Notes: generated from the letters alone by a model not told the origin. A DNA stretch of 15,774 bases from an uncultured Eubacterium sp. (GCA_934358495.1 CAKRKO010000065.1:1-15774); one strand, 5' to 3'; shown: positions 6,565 to 13,509, counted from the stretch's first letter. A program made the numbers and translations.

Positions 6565-8549
6565 GACAGGGATTTATCAAGGTCGCAGCACTGACACCGA
6601 AAGTAACGGTAGCTGATACAAAAACAAACCGGGAAGCAATCTGCCATCTGATGGATGAAGCAGAGCAGAAAGGTGCAAAGATTCTGGTATTTCCGGAACT
6701 TTGTATTACCGGATATACCTGCGGAGATCTGTTTTACCAGCAGGTATTACTGAGGGAGGCCAAAAAAGAACTTTTAGCGATTGCAAAATATACAGAGCGC
6801 AAGGATTATCTGGCGTTTGTAGGTCTGCCGCTGGAATATAACGGAAAGCTTTACAACGTGGCAGCAGCTGTGGCGCAGGGAAAAGTACTTGGTCTGGTAC
6901 CAAAGACACATATCCCGAATTACAACGAATTTTACGAGCGCAGACACTTTGTATCGGGCATGAAACATCCGGTTCCGGTGGCACTTGATGAAGATACTAT
7001 TGTTCCGATGGGAACAGACATCCTGTTCCAGTGCAGACAGATGCCGGAACTGAAGATTGGTGCAGAAATCTGTGAGGACGTCTGGGCACCGAACCCGCCG
7101 GGAGTAGAACATGCCCTGGCAGGAGCAACCGTGCTTGTCAACCTTTCCGCCAGTGATGAAACAACCGGAAAAGATATGTACCGTAAAAGTCTCGTGACAG
7201 GACAGTCCGGACGTCTGATCTGCGGCTATATTTACTGCAGTGCCGGAGACGGGGAATCCACTCAGGATGTGGTTTATTCCGGTCATAACCTGATCGCAGA
7301 GAACGGTACACTGCTGGCAGAGTCCAGACGTTTCTGCAATGAGAGCATTTATACTGAACTGGATATTGCCAGATTGAATGAGGAGCGACGCCGCATGAGC
7401 ACTTTTGTGACATCGGATGAGTCTTATATCAACATCGAGTTTAGTTTAAAAGAAGAAAAAACAGAGCTGACCAGATTTGTGGATCCGGCGCCTTTCGTAC
7501 CGGGCAATAAGGCAGACCGTGAGAAACGCTGTGAGGAAATCTTTATGATCCAGGCGATGGGACTGAAAAAACGTCTGGAGCATACCCATGCGGCAACTGC
7601 CGTGGTTGGTATTTCCGGTGGATTGGATTCCACCCTTGCCCTGCTTGTTATGGTGAAAGCTTTTGATCTGATTGGCAAAGACCATAAAGACATTGTGGCT
7701 GTGACAATGCCAGGTTTTGGAACCACCGACCGTACTTACGATAATGCGGTAAGTCTGATCCATTCTCTGGGAGCAACCTTCCGTGAGGTCAGTATTGTGG
7801 ATTCTGTGCGGGTACATTTCAAGGATATCGGTCAGGATGAGGCCGTGCACGATGTGACTTACGAAAACGGACAGGCCAGAGAGCGTACGCAGATTCTGAT
7901 GGATATCGCAAATAAGAGCGGGGGTATGGTCATCGGAACCGGTGATATGTCAGAACTTGCTCTTGGATGGGCAACCTACAATGGTGATCATATGTCTATG
8001 TATGGCGTCAATGCATCCGTGCCGAAGACACTGGTACGTCATCTGGTGCGGTATTATGCGGACACCTGTGGGGATGAGACACTGCAGCGTGTGTTGTATG
8101 ATGTGCTGGATACACCGGTCAGTCCGGAACTTCTTCCACCGGAAGATGGCAAGATTTCCCAGAAAACAGAAGACATTGTGGGACCGTATGAGTTGCATGA
8201 TTTCTTCCTGTATTATATTCTGAGATTCGGCTGTACACCGAAAAAGATTTACCGTCTGGCAAAATATGCCTTTGACGGGATTTATGATACAGAGACAATC
8301 CAGAAATGGCTGAAAACATTTTATCGCAGATTTTTTAGTCAGCAGTTTAAACGTTCCTGCCTGCCGGATGGACCGAAGGTTGGTACGGTAGCGGTATCTC
8401 CACGTGGAGATCTGCGTATGCCGTCCGATGCAAGTGCACGGATCTGGATGGATGAGCTGGAGCATCTGGATGAGGATGAACAGCCGGTTTCACAGGGCAT
8501 TTTGGGCGGAAGCTGGGAGGAGTTCGCAGCGCGGATGAATCAGCAGTAG
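6561..8549 (+). CDS. nadE: glutamine-dependent NAD(+) synthetase
   Basis: Makes NAD from nicotinic acid adenine dinucleotide, ATP and glutamine. It is 662 aa, the size of the two-domain enzyme. The N-terminal nitrilase-fold glutaminase has the catalytic triad Glu46 (FPELCITGYT), Lys115 (VPKTHIPNYNEFYE) and Cys171 (GAEICEDVW). The C-terminal synthetase begins around residue 335 with the PP-loop SGGLDS (352-357). It continues with TMPGFGTTDRTYDNA, the GTGDMSELALGWATYNGDH motif and the VSPRGDLRMPSDAS tail. The start is the ATG in the ATGA overlap with hslO, implying one operon. The last 60 bp overlap the end of the convergent minus-strand gene at 8490. Confidence 0.96.
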   Translation: MRQGFIKVAALTPKVTVADTKTNREAICHLMDEAEQKGAKILVFPELCITGYTCGDLFYQQVLLREAKKELLAIAKYTERKDYLAFVGLPLEYNGKLYNVAAAVAQGKVLGLVPKTHIPNYNEFYERRHFVSGMKHPVPVALDEDTIVPMGTDILFQCRQMPELKIGAEICEDVWAPNPPGVEHALAGATVLVNLSASDETTGKDMYRKSLVTGQSGRLICGYIYCSAGDGESTQDVVYSGHNLIAENGTLLAESRRFCNESIYTELDIARLNEERRRMSTFVTSDESYINIEFSLKEEKTELTRFVDPAPFVPGNKADREKRCEEIFMIQAMGLKKRLEHTHAATAVVGISGGLDSTLALLVMVKAFDLIGKDHKDIVAVTMPGFGTTDRTYDNAVSLIHSLGATFREVSIVDSVRVHFKDIGQDEAVHDVTYENGQARERTQILMDIANKSGGMVIGTGDMSELALGWATYNGDHMSMYGVNASVPKTLVRHLVRYYADTCGDETLQRVLYDVLDTPVSPELLPPEDGKISQKTEDIVGPYELHDFFLYYILRFGCTPKKIYRLAKYAFDGIYDTETIQKWLKTFYRRFFSQQFKRSCLPDGPKVGTVAVSPRGDLRMPSDASARIWMDELEHLDEDEQPVSQGILGGSWEEFAARMNQQ

Positions 8550-9050
8550 GTCTTCGTTCAGAGCCTTTAATATGCGGAGAGCGGCAGTACAAAGTTCCTG
8601 CAGAAAAGTACGTTTGTACTCGTTTTGCAGAAGGTTATGGTCGAAGGACAGATAGTTTTGCACATGACCGCGATGGAGGGCTTCGAGAAACTGAACGTTG
8701 TAGGGAACATGTAACATCAGGTGTTCCGGGATGCGGTACTGCTGACAGAGACTGAGGGCTTCTGATTCCAGACAGGGAAAGTAGTCCAAAATGGCGTAGC
8801 AAACGTTGAAAAATGGCATGCGGCCTTCACAGAAAAATGAATGAAAATAGGCAGAATCAGCAGGCAGACCGATGACGACAAGGTCTGCCTGTTTTAGTAA
8901 GTGCATGGTGCGCAGGTCATTGCGGGACTGAAAGTCCAGGCACTGGATGTCGCCATATTTCTGAAAAAAAGGGATGAAATAGTCCAGACAGAATTGCGGG
9001 TGAATGGTCCGGATGGGACACCAGAATGCGATGATGTATGATTCTTTCAT
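8490..9050 (-). CDS. protein of unknown function, possibly MinD/CpaE-like without P-loop
   Basis: A 186-aa ORF from the ATG at 9050; an in-frame ATG at 9077 would add nine residues. No family is recognised with confidence. The central part, ADLVVIGLPADSAYFHSFF, then NVCYAILDYF, then QYRIPEHLMLHVPYNVQFLEA, resembles from memory the latter half of CpaE/MinD-type ATPases of clostridia. However, the N-terminus (ESYIIAFWCPIRTIH) has no GK(T/S) P-loop, so it would be a non-ATPase relative or a degenerate copy. No signal peptide or membrane helix is seen. A good sigma-A promoter at 9082-9110 predicts a transcript start near 9076. That puts the 9077 ATG at or before the transcript start and favours 9050, although 9050 lacks a clear ribosome site. 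The 3' end overlaps nadE by 60 bp tail to tail. Confidence 0.6.
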   Translation of the reverse strand: MKESYIIAFWCPIRTIHPQFCLDYFIPFFQKYGDIQCLDFQSRNDLRTMHLLKQADLVVIGLPADSAYFHSFFCEGRMPFFNVCYAILDYFPCLESEALSLCQQYRIPEHLMLHVPYNVQFLEALHRGHVQNYLSFDHNLLQNEYKRTFLQELCTAALRILKALNEDLLLIHPRCELLPASAQNAL

Positions 9051-9081
9051 AAGTAGATTTCTAAAAGATAAAGACATGATT

Positions 9082-9110
9082 ATTATATATCCGTGTATCG
9101 AAAATGTAAA
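9082..9110 (-). promoter_or_regulatory. sigma-A promoter for the 8490-9050 gene
   Basis: On the minus strand, TTTACA (9110-9105), a 17-bp spacer and TATAAT (9087-9082). The -35 has one mismatch and the -10 is perfect. This is the main support for the unrecognised minus-strand ORF being expressed. Confidence 0.6.
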
Positions 9111-9152
9111 GACTGAAAAGATAGTTTAGTTGTAAAAAATTGACACTGTGAA

Positions 9153-9331
9153 GAGAAAAGAAAGAATCCTGTCAGAAAGCTAGGCGTTCGCTACCTTCCT
9201 TTCACTGCGTTTGACTTCATTGCGCTCACTCCCACCTCCGATAAAAGCTGGTCGGTTCCCGTTCGCGCAAAACCTTGTGAAAATCAGTCGCTCACTGAAT
9301 CGCTTTTCCTGACAGGATTTTTTCTTTTCTC
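9153..9331 (+). repeat. repeat C, copy 1, bounded by 23-bp inverted arms
   Basis: Left arm 9153-9175 and right arm 9309-9331 pair over 23 consecutive positions (GAATCCTGTCAG/CTGACAGGATTT core plus A/G-rich flank) with a single G-U. The 133-nt interior is nearly identical to copy 2 at 11484-11656. It contains a TCAGT-CGCTC-ACTGA hairpin and GCGCTCACTCCCACCTCCG. There is no ORF, so it is not a transposase-bearing element. The arms end T-rich on either strand, so it could work as a two-way terminator between the minus-strand amidase and its neighbour. Confidence 0.85.
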
Positions 9332-9370
9332 AATTTACATTATTCCAATTTTTTTCAATTTATCCAATTA

Positions 9371-9448
9371 AAAGCTCCCGCTGACAGGTCGCAAAGCGAC
9401 TGCGTTTATGAGCAAGTAGCGAAAGCGGATTGTGAATGCCCGCTTTAC
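9371..9448 (+). repeat. repeat B, copy 2 (lacks the first left arm)
   Basis: Matches 5527-5604 with four substitutions. GTCGC-AAA-GCGAC is retained and the last stem is AAAGCGG/CCGCTTT. The left half of the first hairpin is missing and is replaced by unrelated AT-rich sequence, so the copy is 5'-truncated. It lies downstream of the minus-strand amidase. Confidence 0.8.
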
Positions 9449-9494
9449 TATTACAGTATTTTGGAAAATATGTGTCTTGGTTTAGCGTGGCTAT

Positions 9495-10259
9495 TTATGC
9501 GGAAACGATGAGGGTACTATAGCCCTTTTGGCGGAGTTCATCCTGCAGCATGACGGCTTCGTCTAAGGTTTTGGGTTTGCCGATCCAGACACCGTAATAG
9601 GGCTCTTCGTAGTGAATGGTGCCGTCAAAGCCCAGAATTTGCAGTCGTTCTAACTGATAGGCGGCGTTGACATCGTATCTGAAAAGTCCGGTTTGTACAT
9701 AGTACTGTTCCGGGATTTCCTGGACGGAGAGAGGGATGCTCTCCTCGATGCCGGCCACAATCGCATCCACGATGTCATCAAATTTTTCATCAAAGAGCTG
9801 ATTATCCAGATCGCTGTTTAAAAAGCCGACCTCCACGAGGACAGCAGGCATTTCAGTCTTGCGCAGAACGATCAGTCCGGGAACTTCTTCCACACCGAGA
9901 TTTTTAAAACCAATCTGTTCTAACTGGCGGTTGATGTTTTCAGCAAGAGTGTCTACCGTTGGATTATGTTCGTAGATAAGCGTCTGCACACCGTTGTACA
10001 GGTTATCTTCCATGGCGGAGTTGCGGTGGAAGGAAATAAAGTATTTGCCGCCGGAGAGGTTGGCCAGCGCGGCTTTTTCTGTCGGTGAGTTATAAACATC
10101 TGTTGTCCGTGTGTAGTAGACGTTGTATCCGTCTTCCTTCAGTTTGGCACCAACGGCCAGTGTCAGACGGAGTACATCATCTTTTTCCGGGCGTCCCATG
10201 TAGGAAGCCCCATTGTCAAAACCGCCGTGTCCGGCGTCTAAAATAATATCTACATCCAT
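9495..10259 (-). CDS. N-acetylmuramoyl-L-alanine amidase with C-terminal SPOR domain (CwlC-like)
   Basis: Zinc amidase that cuts the amide bond between MurNAc and the stem peptide of peptidoglycan. It is 254 aa. The Amidase_3 domain has DAGHGG (His11), Glu25, SFHRN (His78) and the catalytic VEVGF (Glu143), so all expected ligands are present. Residues from about 184 (EQYYVQTGLFRYD onward) form a SPOR-like repeat that binds glycan strands. There is no signal peptide: the protein opens with MDVDIILDAGHGG. Size, domain order and lack of export signal match B. subtilis CwlC, a mother-cell lytic amidase of late sporulation. GGGGGAAAAC before the ATG is the ribosome site. A SigK-like promoter lies upstream. 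Family assignment is firm; the sporulation role is inferred. Confidence 0.88.
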   Translation of the reverse strand: MDVDIILDAGHGGFDNGASYMGRPEKDDVLRLTLAVGAKLKEDGYNVYYTRTTDVYNSPTEKAALANLSGGKYFISFHRNSAMEDNLYNGVQTLIYEHNPTVDTLAENINRQLEQIGFKNLGVEEVPGLIVLRKTEMPAVLVEVGFLNSDLDNQLFDEKFDDIVDAIVAGIEESIPLSVQEIPEQYYVQTGLFRYDVNAAYQLERLQILGFDGTIHYEEPYYGVWIGKPKTLDEAVMLQDELRQKGYSTLIVSA

Positions 10260-10324
10260 AGTTTTCCCCCTTGATAATGATAAGGTCGTCAGACTGTATT
10301 TGTTTTTGCGTTGCTACATGTAAG

Positions 10325-10352
10325 TAATATATGTCCGGAATTTTGAAATAGT
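10325..10352 (-). promoter_or_regulatory. candidate SigK-type sporulation promoter for the amidase
   Basis: On the minus strand, AC (10352-10351), 17 bases, then CATATATTA (10333-10325). This fits the mother-cell SigK pattern AC-N16/17-CATAnnnTA. It predicts a start near 10318 and a leader of about 60 nt. No better sigma-A match was seen for this gene. Confidence 0.5.
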
Positions 10353-10399
10353 ACATCCATCCCTTTATTCAGCGGATTGCGAAATAGAATGGTTCGGTG

Positions 10400-10428
10400 T
10401 TGACAAGAAAAAAGTTTTTTTGTATACT
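10400..10428 (+). promoter_or_regulatory. sigma-A promoter for fabH
   Basis: TTGACA at 10400-10405, a 17-bp spacer (A-run then T-run), and TATACT at 10423-10428. The -35 is perfect and the -10 matches 5 of 6. The start is expected near 10435, giving a leader of about 38 nt. Confidence 0.85.
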
Positions 10429-10443
10429 TTGAAAATAGAATGT

Positions 10444-10456
10444 TTTGATAATCAAA
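10444..10456 (+). promoter_or_regulatory. FabT-like operator palindrome in the fabH leader
   Basis: TTTGATAATCAAA is a perfect 13-bp palindrome just downstream of the predicted fabH transcript start. It matches the core of the FabT (MarR family) box as I remember it from lactic acid bacteria, TTTGATTATCAAA, at 12 of 13 positions. Binding here would block transcription from the promoter at 10400-10428. Confidence 0.6.
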
Positions 10457-10472
10457 CTAATTGGAGGGATAG

Positions 10473-11441
10473 ATGAGAGCACAGATTATAGGAACCGGCA
10501 GTTGTCTGCCGGAAAAAATAGTAACAAATGATTTTCTTTCCACCATTGTGGACACAAGTGATGAGTGGATCAGCAGCAGAACCGGTATCCGTCAGCGTCA
10601 TATTGCAGTGGACGAAACTACAGCATCCATGTCAACAGAAGCCGGACGCAGGGCACTGGAGTCAGCCGGAGTAAAGGCAGAAGAGCTGGATCTGATCGTT
10701 GTGGCAACCTGTACACCGGATACGCTGGTGCCGAATACTGCATGTCTGGTACAGAGCGAACTCGGTGCAGTCAATGCAGTTGCCTTTGATATCAGCGCAG
10801 CTTGTTCCGGATTCGTGTTTGCATTAAACATGGTGGATGCATACATGCAGGCAGGAATCCACAAGACAGCACTTGTGATCGGTGCTGAGACGTTGTCCCG
10901 TATCGTGGACTGGAGTGATCGTTCTACCTGTGTGTTATTTGCGGATGGTGCTGGTGCAGCTGTGGTGCGTGCGGCAGAGCACGGCGTGATCGCATCCACA
11001 CAGGGAAGTGATGGAACCCGTGGCGGTGCAATTTATGTCAAAAACAGAGAAAACTACAATCCGTTTGTGACAGAACAGAAACCAATGGATTATCTGTACA
11101 TGGATGGTGGTGAAGTGTTCAAATTTGCAGTAAAAAAAGTGCCGCAGTCTATTTTACAGACACTGGAAGCAGCAAATCTGACCACAGAGGATATTGACTG
11201 GTATCTTTTTCATCAGGCAAACGCCAGAATTACGGCAACAATCGCAAAACGTCTGAAAGTGCCGACTGAGAAAATCCCGATGAACGTGGATAAATGTGGA
11301 AATACATCCGCAGCCAGCGTGGCAATTCTGTTGGATGAAGTCAACCGTAAAGGTTTGCTGAAAAAGGGAGACAAACTGATGCTGGCGGGATTTGGCTCCG
11401 GATTGACCTGGGGAACGATGGCAATCGAGTGGGGAATATAA
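10473..11441 (+). CDS. fabH: 3-oxoacyl-ACP synthase III (KAS III)
   Basis: Starts fatty acid synthesis by condensing acetyl-CoA (or a branched acyl-CoA) with malonyl-ACP. The protein is 322 aa, as expected. The catalytic triad is Cys111 (DISAACSGFVFAL), His247 (FHQANARI) and Asn277 (CGNTSAAS). The family opening GTGSCLPEKIVTNDFL, the DEWISSRTGIRQRHIA segment and the GFGSGLTWG tail are all present. GGAGGG lies seven bases before the ATG. Unlike many Firmicutes, no fabK/fabD/fabG/acpP cluster follows; the next 620 bp are gene-free. The gene stands alone behind its own promoter and a FabT-like palindrome. Confidence 0.96.
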   Translation: MRAQIIGTGSCLPEKIVTNDFLSTIVDTSDEWISSRTGIRQRHIAVDETTASMSTEAGRRALESAGVKAEELDLIVVATCTPDTLVPNTACLVQSELGAVNAVAFDISAACSGFVFALNMVDAYMQAGIHKTALVIGAETLSRIVDWSDRSTCVLFADGAGAAVVRAAEHGVIASTQGSDGTRGGAIYVKNRENYNPFVTEQKPMDYLYMDGGEVFKFAVKKVPQSILQTLEAANLTTEDIDWYLFHQANARITATIAKRLKVPTEKIPMNVDKCGNTSAASVAILLDEVNRKGLLKKGDKLMLAGFGSGLTWGTMAIEWGI

Positions 11442-11483
11442 ACGCTTGTTTGTCTGTGGTTTGACTAAAATTTAATATAATTA

Positions 11484-11656
11484 AGAAAACGAAGAATCCT
11501 GTCAGAAAGCTAGACGTTCGCTACCTTCCTTTCACTGCAGTTTCATCGCGCTCACTCCCACCTCCGATAAAAGCTGGTCGGTTCCCGTTCGCGCAAAACC
11601 TTGTGAAAATCAGTCGCTCACTGAATCGCTTTTCCTGACAGGATTCTTCGTTTTTT
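11484..11656 (+). repeat. repeat C, copy 2, bounded by 22-bp inverted arms
   Basis: Left arm 11484-11505 and right arm 11635-11656 pair over 22 positions. The interior is nearly identical to copy 1, with one substitution and a short indel patch around ACTGCAGTTTC. The outer arm sequence differs from copy 1, yet pairing is kept: A-T has become G-C and G-C has become C-G at adjacent positions. A run of six T ends the right arm, so it is a plausible fabH terminator. Confidence 0.85.
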
Positions 11657-11658
11657 CT

Positions 11659-11769
11659 ATTTACGTTGCAAAAATTAGTCAAAGTACACGACGGCACCGC
11701 GTGCCGCGCATGCGACAAAATGTGTCAAAAACAGGATGCATGCGTGACATACGGTGCCGTCACGTAAAT
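11659..11769 (+). repeat. 111-bp palindromic structure
   Basis: ATTTACGT (11659-11666) pairs with ACGTAAAT (11762-11769). GACGGCACCG (11690-11699) pairs perfectly with CGGTGCCGTC (11752-11761). Inside, 11705-11714 pairs with 11737-11746 around GCATGC. A 23-nt bulge lies on the left side only. The 3' basal arm is also available to the next palindrome. Confidence 0.7.
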
Positions 11770-11972
11770 GGGGCAAAATCCGGAAGAAAAATCCAAGACA
11801 AGACGGTAGGTTGATTTTCGTTACCGCAGCGAGCATAGCCCGCCTCCGTGAGTGTGTTTGAGCACGCTGTATTTGCGTGCGAGTTCGCGGGAGGAGGCGG
11901 AGATAAGCGGCGCAGCGGAGGTAGAAAATCATCCGTGTCTGTCTGGATTTTTCTTTCGGATTTGCCCTTTAC
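11764..11972 (+). repeat. 209-bp long imperfect palindrome
   Basis: Almost continuous pairing. The base GTAAA/TTTAC is followed by GGGCAAA/TTTGCCC, TCCGGAAGAAAAATCCA against TGGATTTTTCTTTCGGA, and TGATTTTC/GAAAATCA. CCGCAGCG against CGCAGCGG (one mismatch) and CCGCCTCC/GGAGGCGG come next. The apex is GCACGC-TGTATTT-GCGTGC. Only short bulges interrupt it. No second copy was seen in this window. Confidence 0.75.
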
Positions 11973-12063
11973 ATAGATAAACAAGAATTTTATGAAAAGA
12001 AGAGAGACATTTTTTTATTATCATCGCATAGATTTAGTGTAAACATGATTTTGCGAGGGTTTC

Positions 12064-13335
12064 ATGGCAAAGAAAGGATTACACGTACAACAAACAGAAA
12101 ATGTGGACAGAGGAAGGCTGCAGGTCAATGTGACATCAACATTGGGTCTGCAGCCTGTTATGAATGCACGGGTGGGCATTGCATACACAGGGGAAAGTCA
12201 GCGTCTGTTGGAAGAATTGCAGACAGATTCATCCGGTCAGACGGAGGCTGTGACGTTGGACGCACCGCCGGTGGAATATTCCCAAGAGCCGGATCAGCCG
12301 CAACCGTTTTCAGAATACACCGTAACGGTGCAGGCAGAGGGCTACCGCAGTGTAGAAGTATCTGCAATTGATGTGTTTGCAAATGTGACTGCTCTGCAGG
12401 AGATACGGATGGAGCCTTTGGATATTTCAAAGGGAGAGGGAATGGAAAATATTGTCGTTCCCCCGAATACGCTGTGGGGAGATTTTCCACCAAAGATTCC
12501 AGAGGAGGAAGTAAAACCTGTAAATGAAACCGGGGAGATCGTACTGAGCCGCGTGGTCATTCCGGAGTATGTGATCGTCCATGATGGACCGCCGACGGAT
12601 ACCCGGGCGCGGGACTATTATGTACGTTATCGGGATTATATCAAAAATGTGGCTTCCAGTGAGATTTACTCCACCTGGCCGGAAGCAACGCTGCGGGCAA
12701 ATATTCTGGCAATCATGTCCTTTGCCCTAAACCGTGTATACACAGAGTGGTACAGAGGAAAAGGATACGATTTTACCATTACTTCTTCTACTGCTTACGA
12801 TCAGAAGTGGTCCTTCGGTCGTACGATCTTCAGCAATATTTCCCGGATCGTGGATGAAATTTTCAATCACTATCTGTCGAGACCGAATGTGCAGCAGCCG
12901 ATTCTGACACAATACTGTGATGGGAAAAATGTATCCTGCAGCGGCTGGATGACCCAGTGGGGATCAAAATATCTGGGAGATCAGGGATACAGTCCGATTG
13001 AAATCCTGCGTTATTATTACGGGAGCAGCATGTACATCAATTCAGCGGAAGAGATTGCCGGAATTCCATCTTCCTGGCCGGGAACGGATCTGGCAGTCGG
13101 TTCCTCCGGTACGAAGGTGCGTCAGTTGCAGCAGCAGTTAGCCCGGATTTCCCAGGCATATCCGGCGATTCCGACCATTGCAGCGGACGGTATATTCGGG
13201 GAGCGTACCAGAGAAGCAGTAGAAGCATTCCAGCGGATTTTTGATCTGCCGGTGAGTGGTGTGGTGGATTTTCCAACCTGGTATAAGATTTCCCAGATTT
13301 ATGTGGGCGTGACGAGAATCGCTGAACTGAATTAA
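12064..13335 (+). CDS. sleC: spore cortex-lytic enzyme, SleC-like
   Basis: A lytic enzyme that degrades spore cortex peptidoglycan during germination in clostridia. It is 423 aa; C. difficile and C. perfringens SleC are about 430-440. Order of parts: residues 15-120 resemble a carboxypeptidase-regulatory-like beta domain (GRLQVNVTSTLGLQPVMNARV). A SpoIID-like catalytic domain follows from about 160 (LSRVVIPEYVIVHDGPPTDT, then YSTWPEATLRANILAIMSFA). Glu207 in WPEATLRAN aligns with the catalytic Glu of the SpoIID family. A C-terminal PG_binding_1 domain follows (VGSSGTKVRQLQQQL, DGIFGERTREAVEAFQ). No signal peptide is seen, as expected for a protein packed into the spore from the mother cell. 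GCGAGGG before the ATG is the ribosome site. No csp protease gene, which activates SleC, lies beside it. Confidence 0.88.
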   Translation: MAKKGLHVQQTENVDRGRLQVNVTSTLGLQPVMNARVGIAYTGESQRLLEELQTDSSGQTEAVTLDAPPVEYSQEPDQPQPFSEYTVTVQAEGYRSVEVSAIDVFANVTALQEIRMEPLDISKGEGMENIVVPPNTLWGDFPPKIPEEEVKPVNETGEIVLSRVVIPEYVIVHDGPPTDTRARDYYVRYRDYIKNVASSEIYSTWPEATLRANILAIMSFALNRVYTEWYRGKGYDFTITSSTAYDQKWSFGRTIFSNISRIVDEIFNHYLSRPNVQQPILTQYCDGKNVSCSGWMTQWGSKYLGDQGYSPIEILRYYYGSSMYINSAEEIAGIPSSWPGTDLAVGSSGTKVRQLQQQLARISQAYPAIPTIAADGIFGERTREAVEAFQRIFDLPVSGVVDFPTWYKISQIYVGVTRIAELN

Positions 13336-13369
13336 ACTCGCCTACAGGGAAATTACAACAAATTTTTAT

Positions 13370-13434
13370 CGCAGAATAAGTATTCCCCCGCTTCAAGTGT
13401 GAAGAGCACTAAGCGGTGGGTAAGGGGGATATTA
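13370..13434 (+). repeat. repeat A, copy 3 (downstream of sleC)
   Basis: Starts CGCAGAATAAGTATTCCCCC and ends GGGGGATATTA. In the basal stem the C-G pair of copy 1 is T-A here, a two-sided change that keeps pairing. The inner stem CGCTT/AAGCG is conserved and the apex is AGTGT-GAAGA-GCACT with one G-U. It stands alone, without repeat B. Confidence 0.8.
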
Positions 13435-13457
13435 TAAAAAAATGTTCTTCTGGTATT

Positions 13458-13509
13458 TTTCTGTGATTTCATGTAGAATAGTGTGTAAATGACAGAAAAA
13501 TCACAGAAA
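13458..13509 (+). promoter_or_regulatory. 12-bp inverted repeat around a candidate -10 before mtnA
   Basis: TTTCTGTGATTT (13458-13469) and AAATCACAGAAA (13498-13509) are perfect inverted repeats 28 bp apart. A third half-site, ACAGAAAAA at 13492-13500, also complements the left arm (TTTTTCTGT). A possible -10, TAGAAT, lies at 13474-13479 with no convincing -35. The layout fits a repressor operator or an alternative 5'-leader hairpin that would cover the ribosome site at 13509-13513. Confidence 0.45.

Larger units (their letters stand above)
9051..9494. other. gene-free 444-bp region filled with repeats
   Basis: No credible coding sequence lies here. It holds the promoter at 9082-9110, repeat C copy 1 (9153-9331) and repeat B copy 2 (9371-9448). 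Short AT-rich linkers remain in which I see nothing. Confidence 0.7.
11442..12063. other. gene-free 622-bp region made of three inverted-repeat modules
   Basis: No credible coding sequence lies between fabH and the sleC-like gene. The region holds repeat C copy 2 (11484-11656), a 111-bp palindrome (11659-11769) and a 209-bp palindrome (11764-11972). These are followed by an AT-rich stretch that should carry the sleC promoter. Confidence 0.7.

Noticed and set aside
10371..10383. Fragment of repeat B (AGCGGATTGCGAA) upstream of fabH
   Set aside because: Thirteen matching bases alone, without either stem, could be chance. Not enough to call a remnant.
9153..11656. Repeat C pair as the ends of a composite transposon carrying the amidase and fabH
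   Set aside because: The copies are in direct orientation and carry no transposase. The enclosed genes look like native core genes with normal codon use, and no target duplication is visible.
11521..11984. Several minus-strand ORFs (65-85 aa) in the fabH-sleC spacer
   Set aside because: They cover repeat C and the palindromes in overlapping frames, have skewed composition (Arg/His/Pro-rich) and no start signals. Structure explains the sequence better.
12027..12036. SigK-like promoter CATAGATTTA before sleC
   Set aside because: The -10 deviates from CATAnnnTA and the only AC is 18 bases upstream. It is too weak to list as a feature, although sporulation control of sleC is likely.
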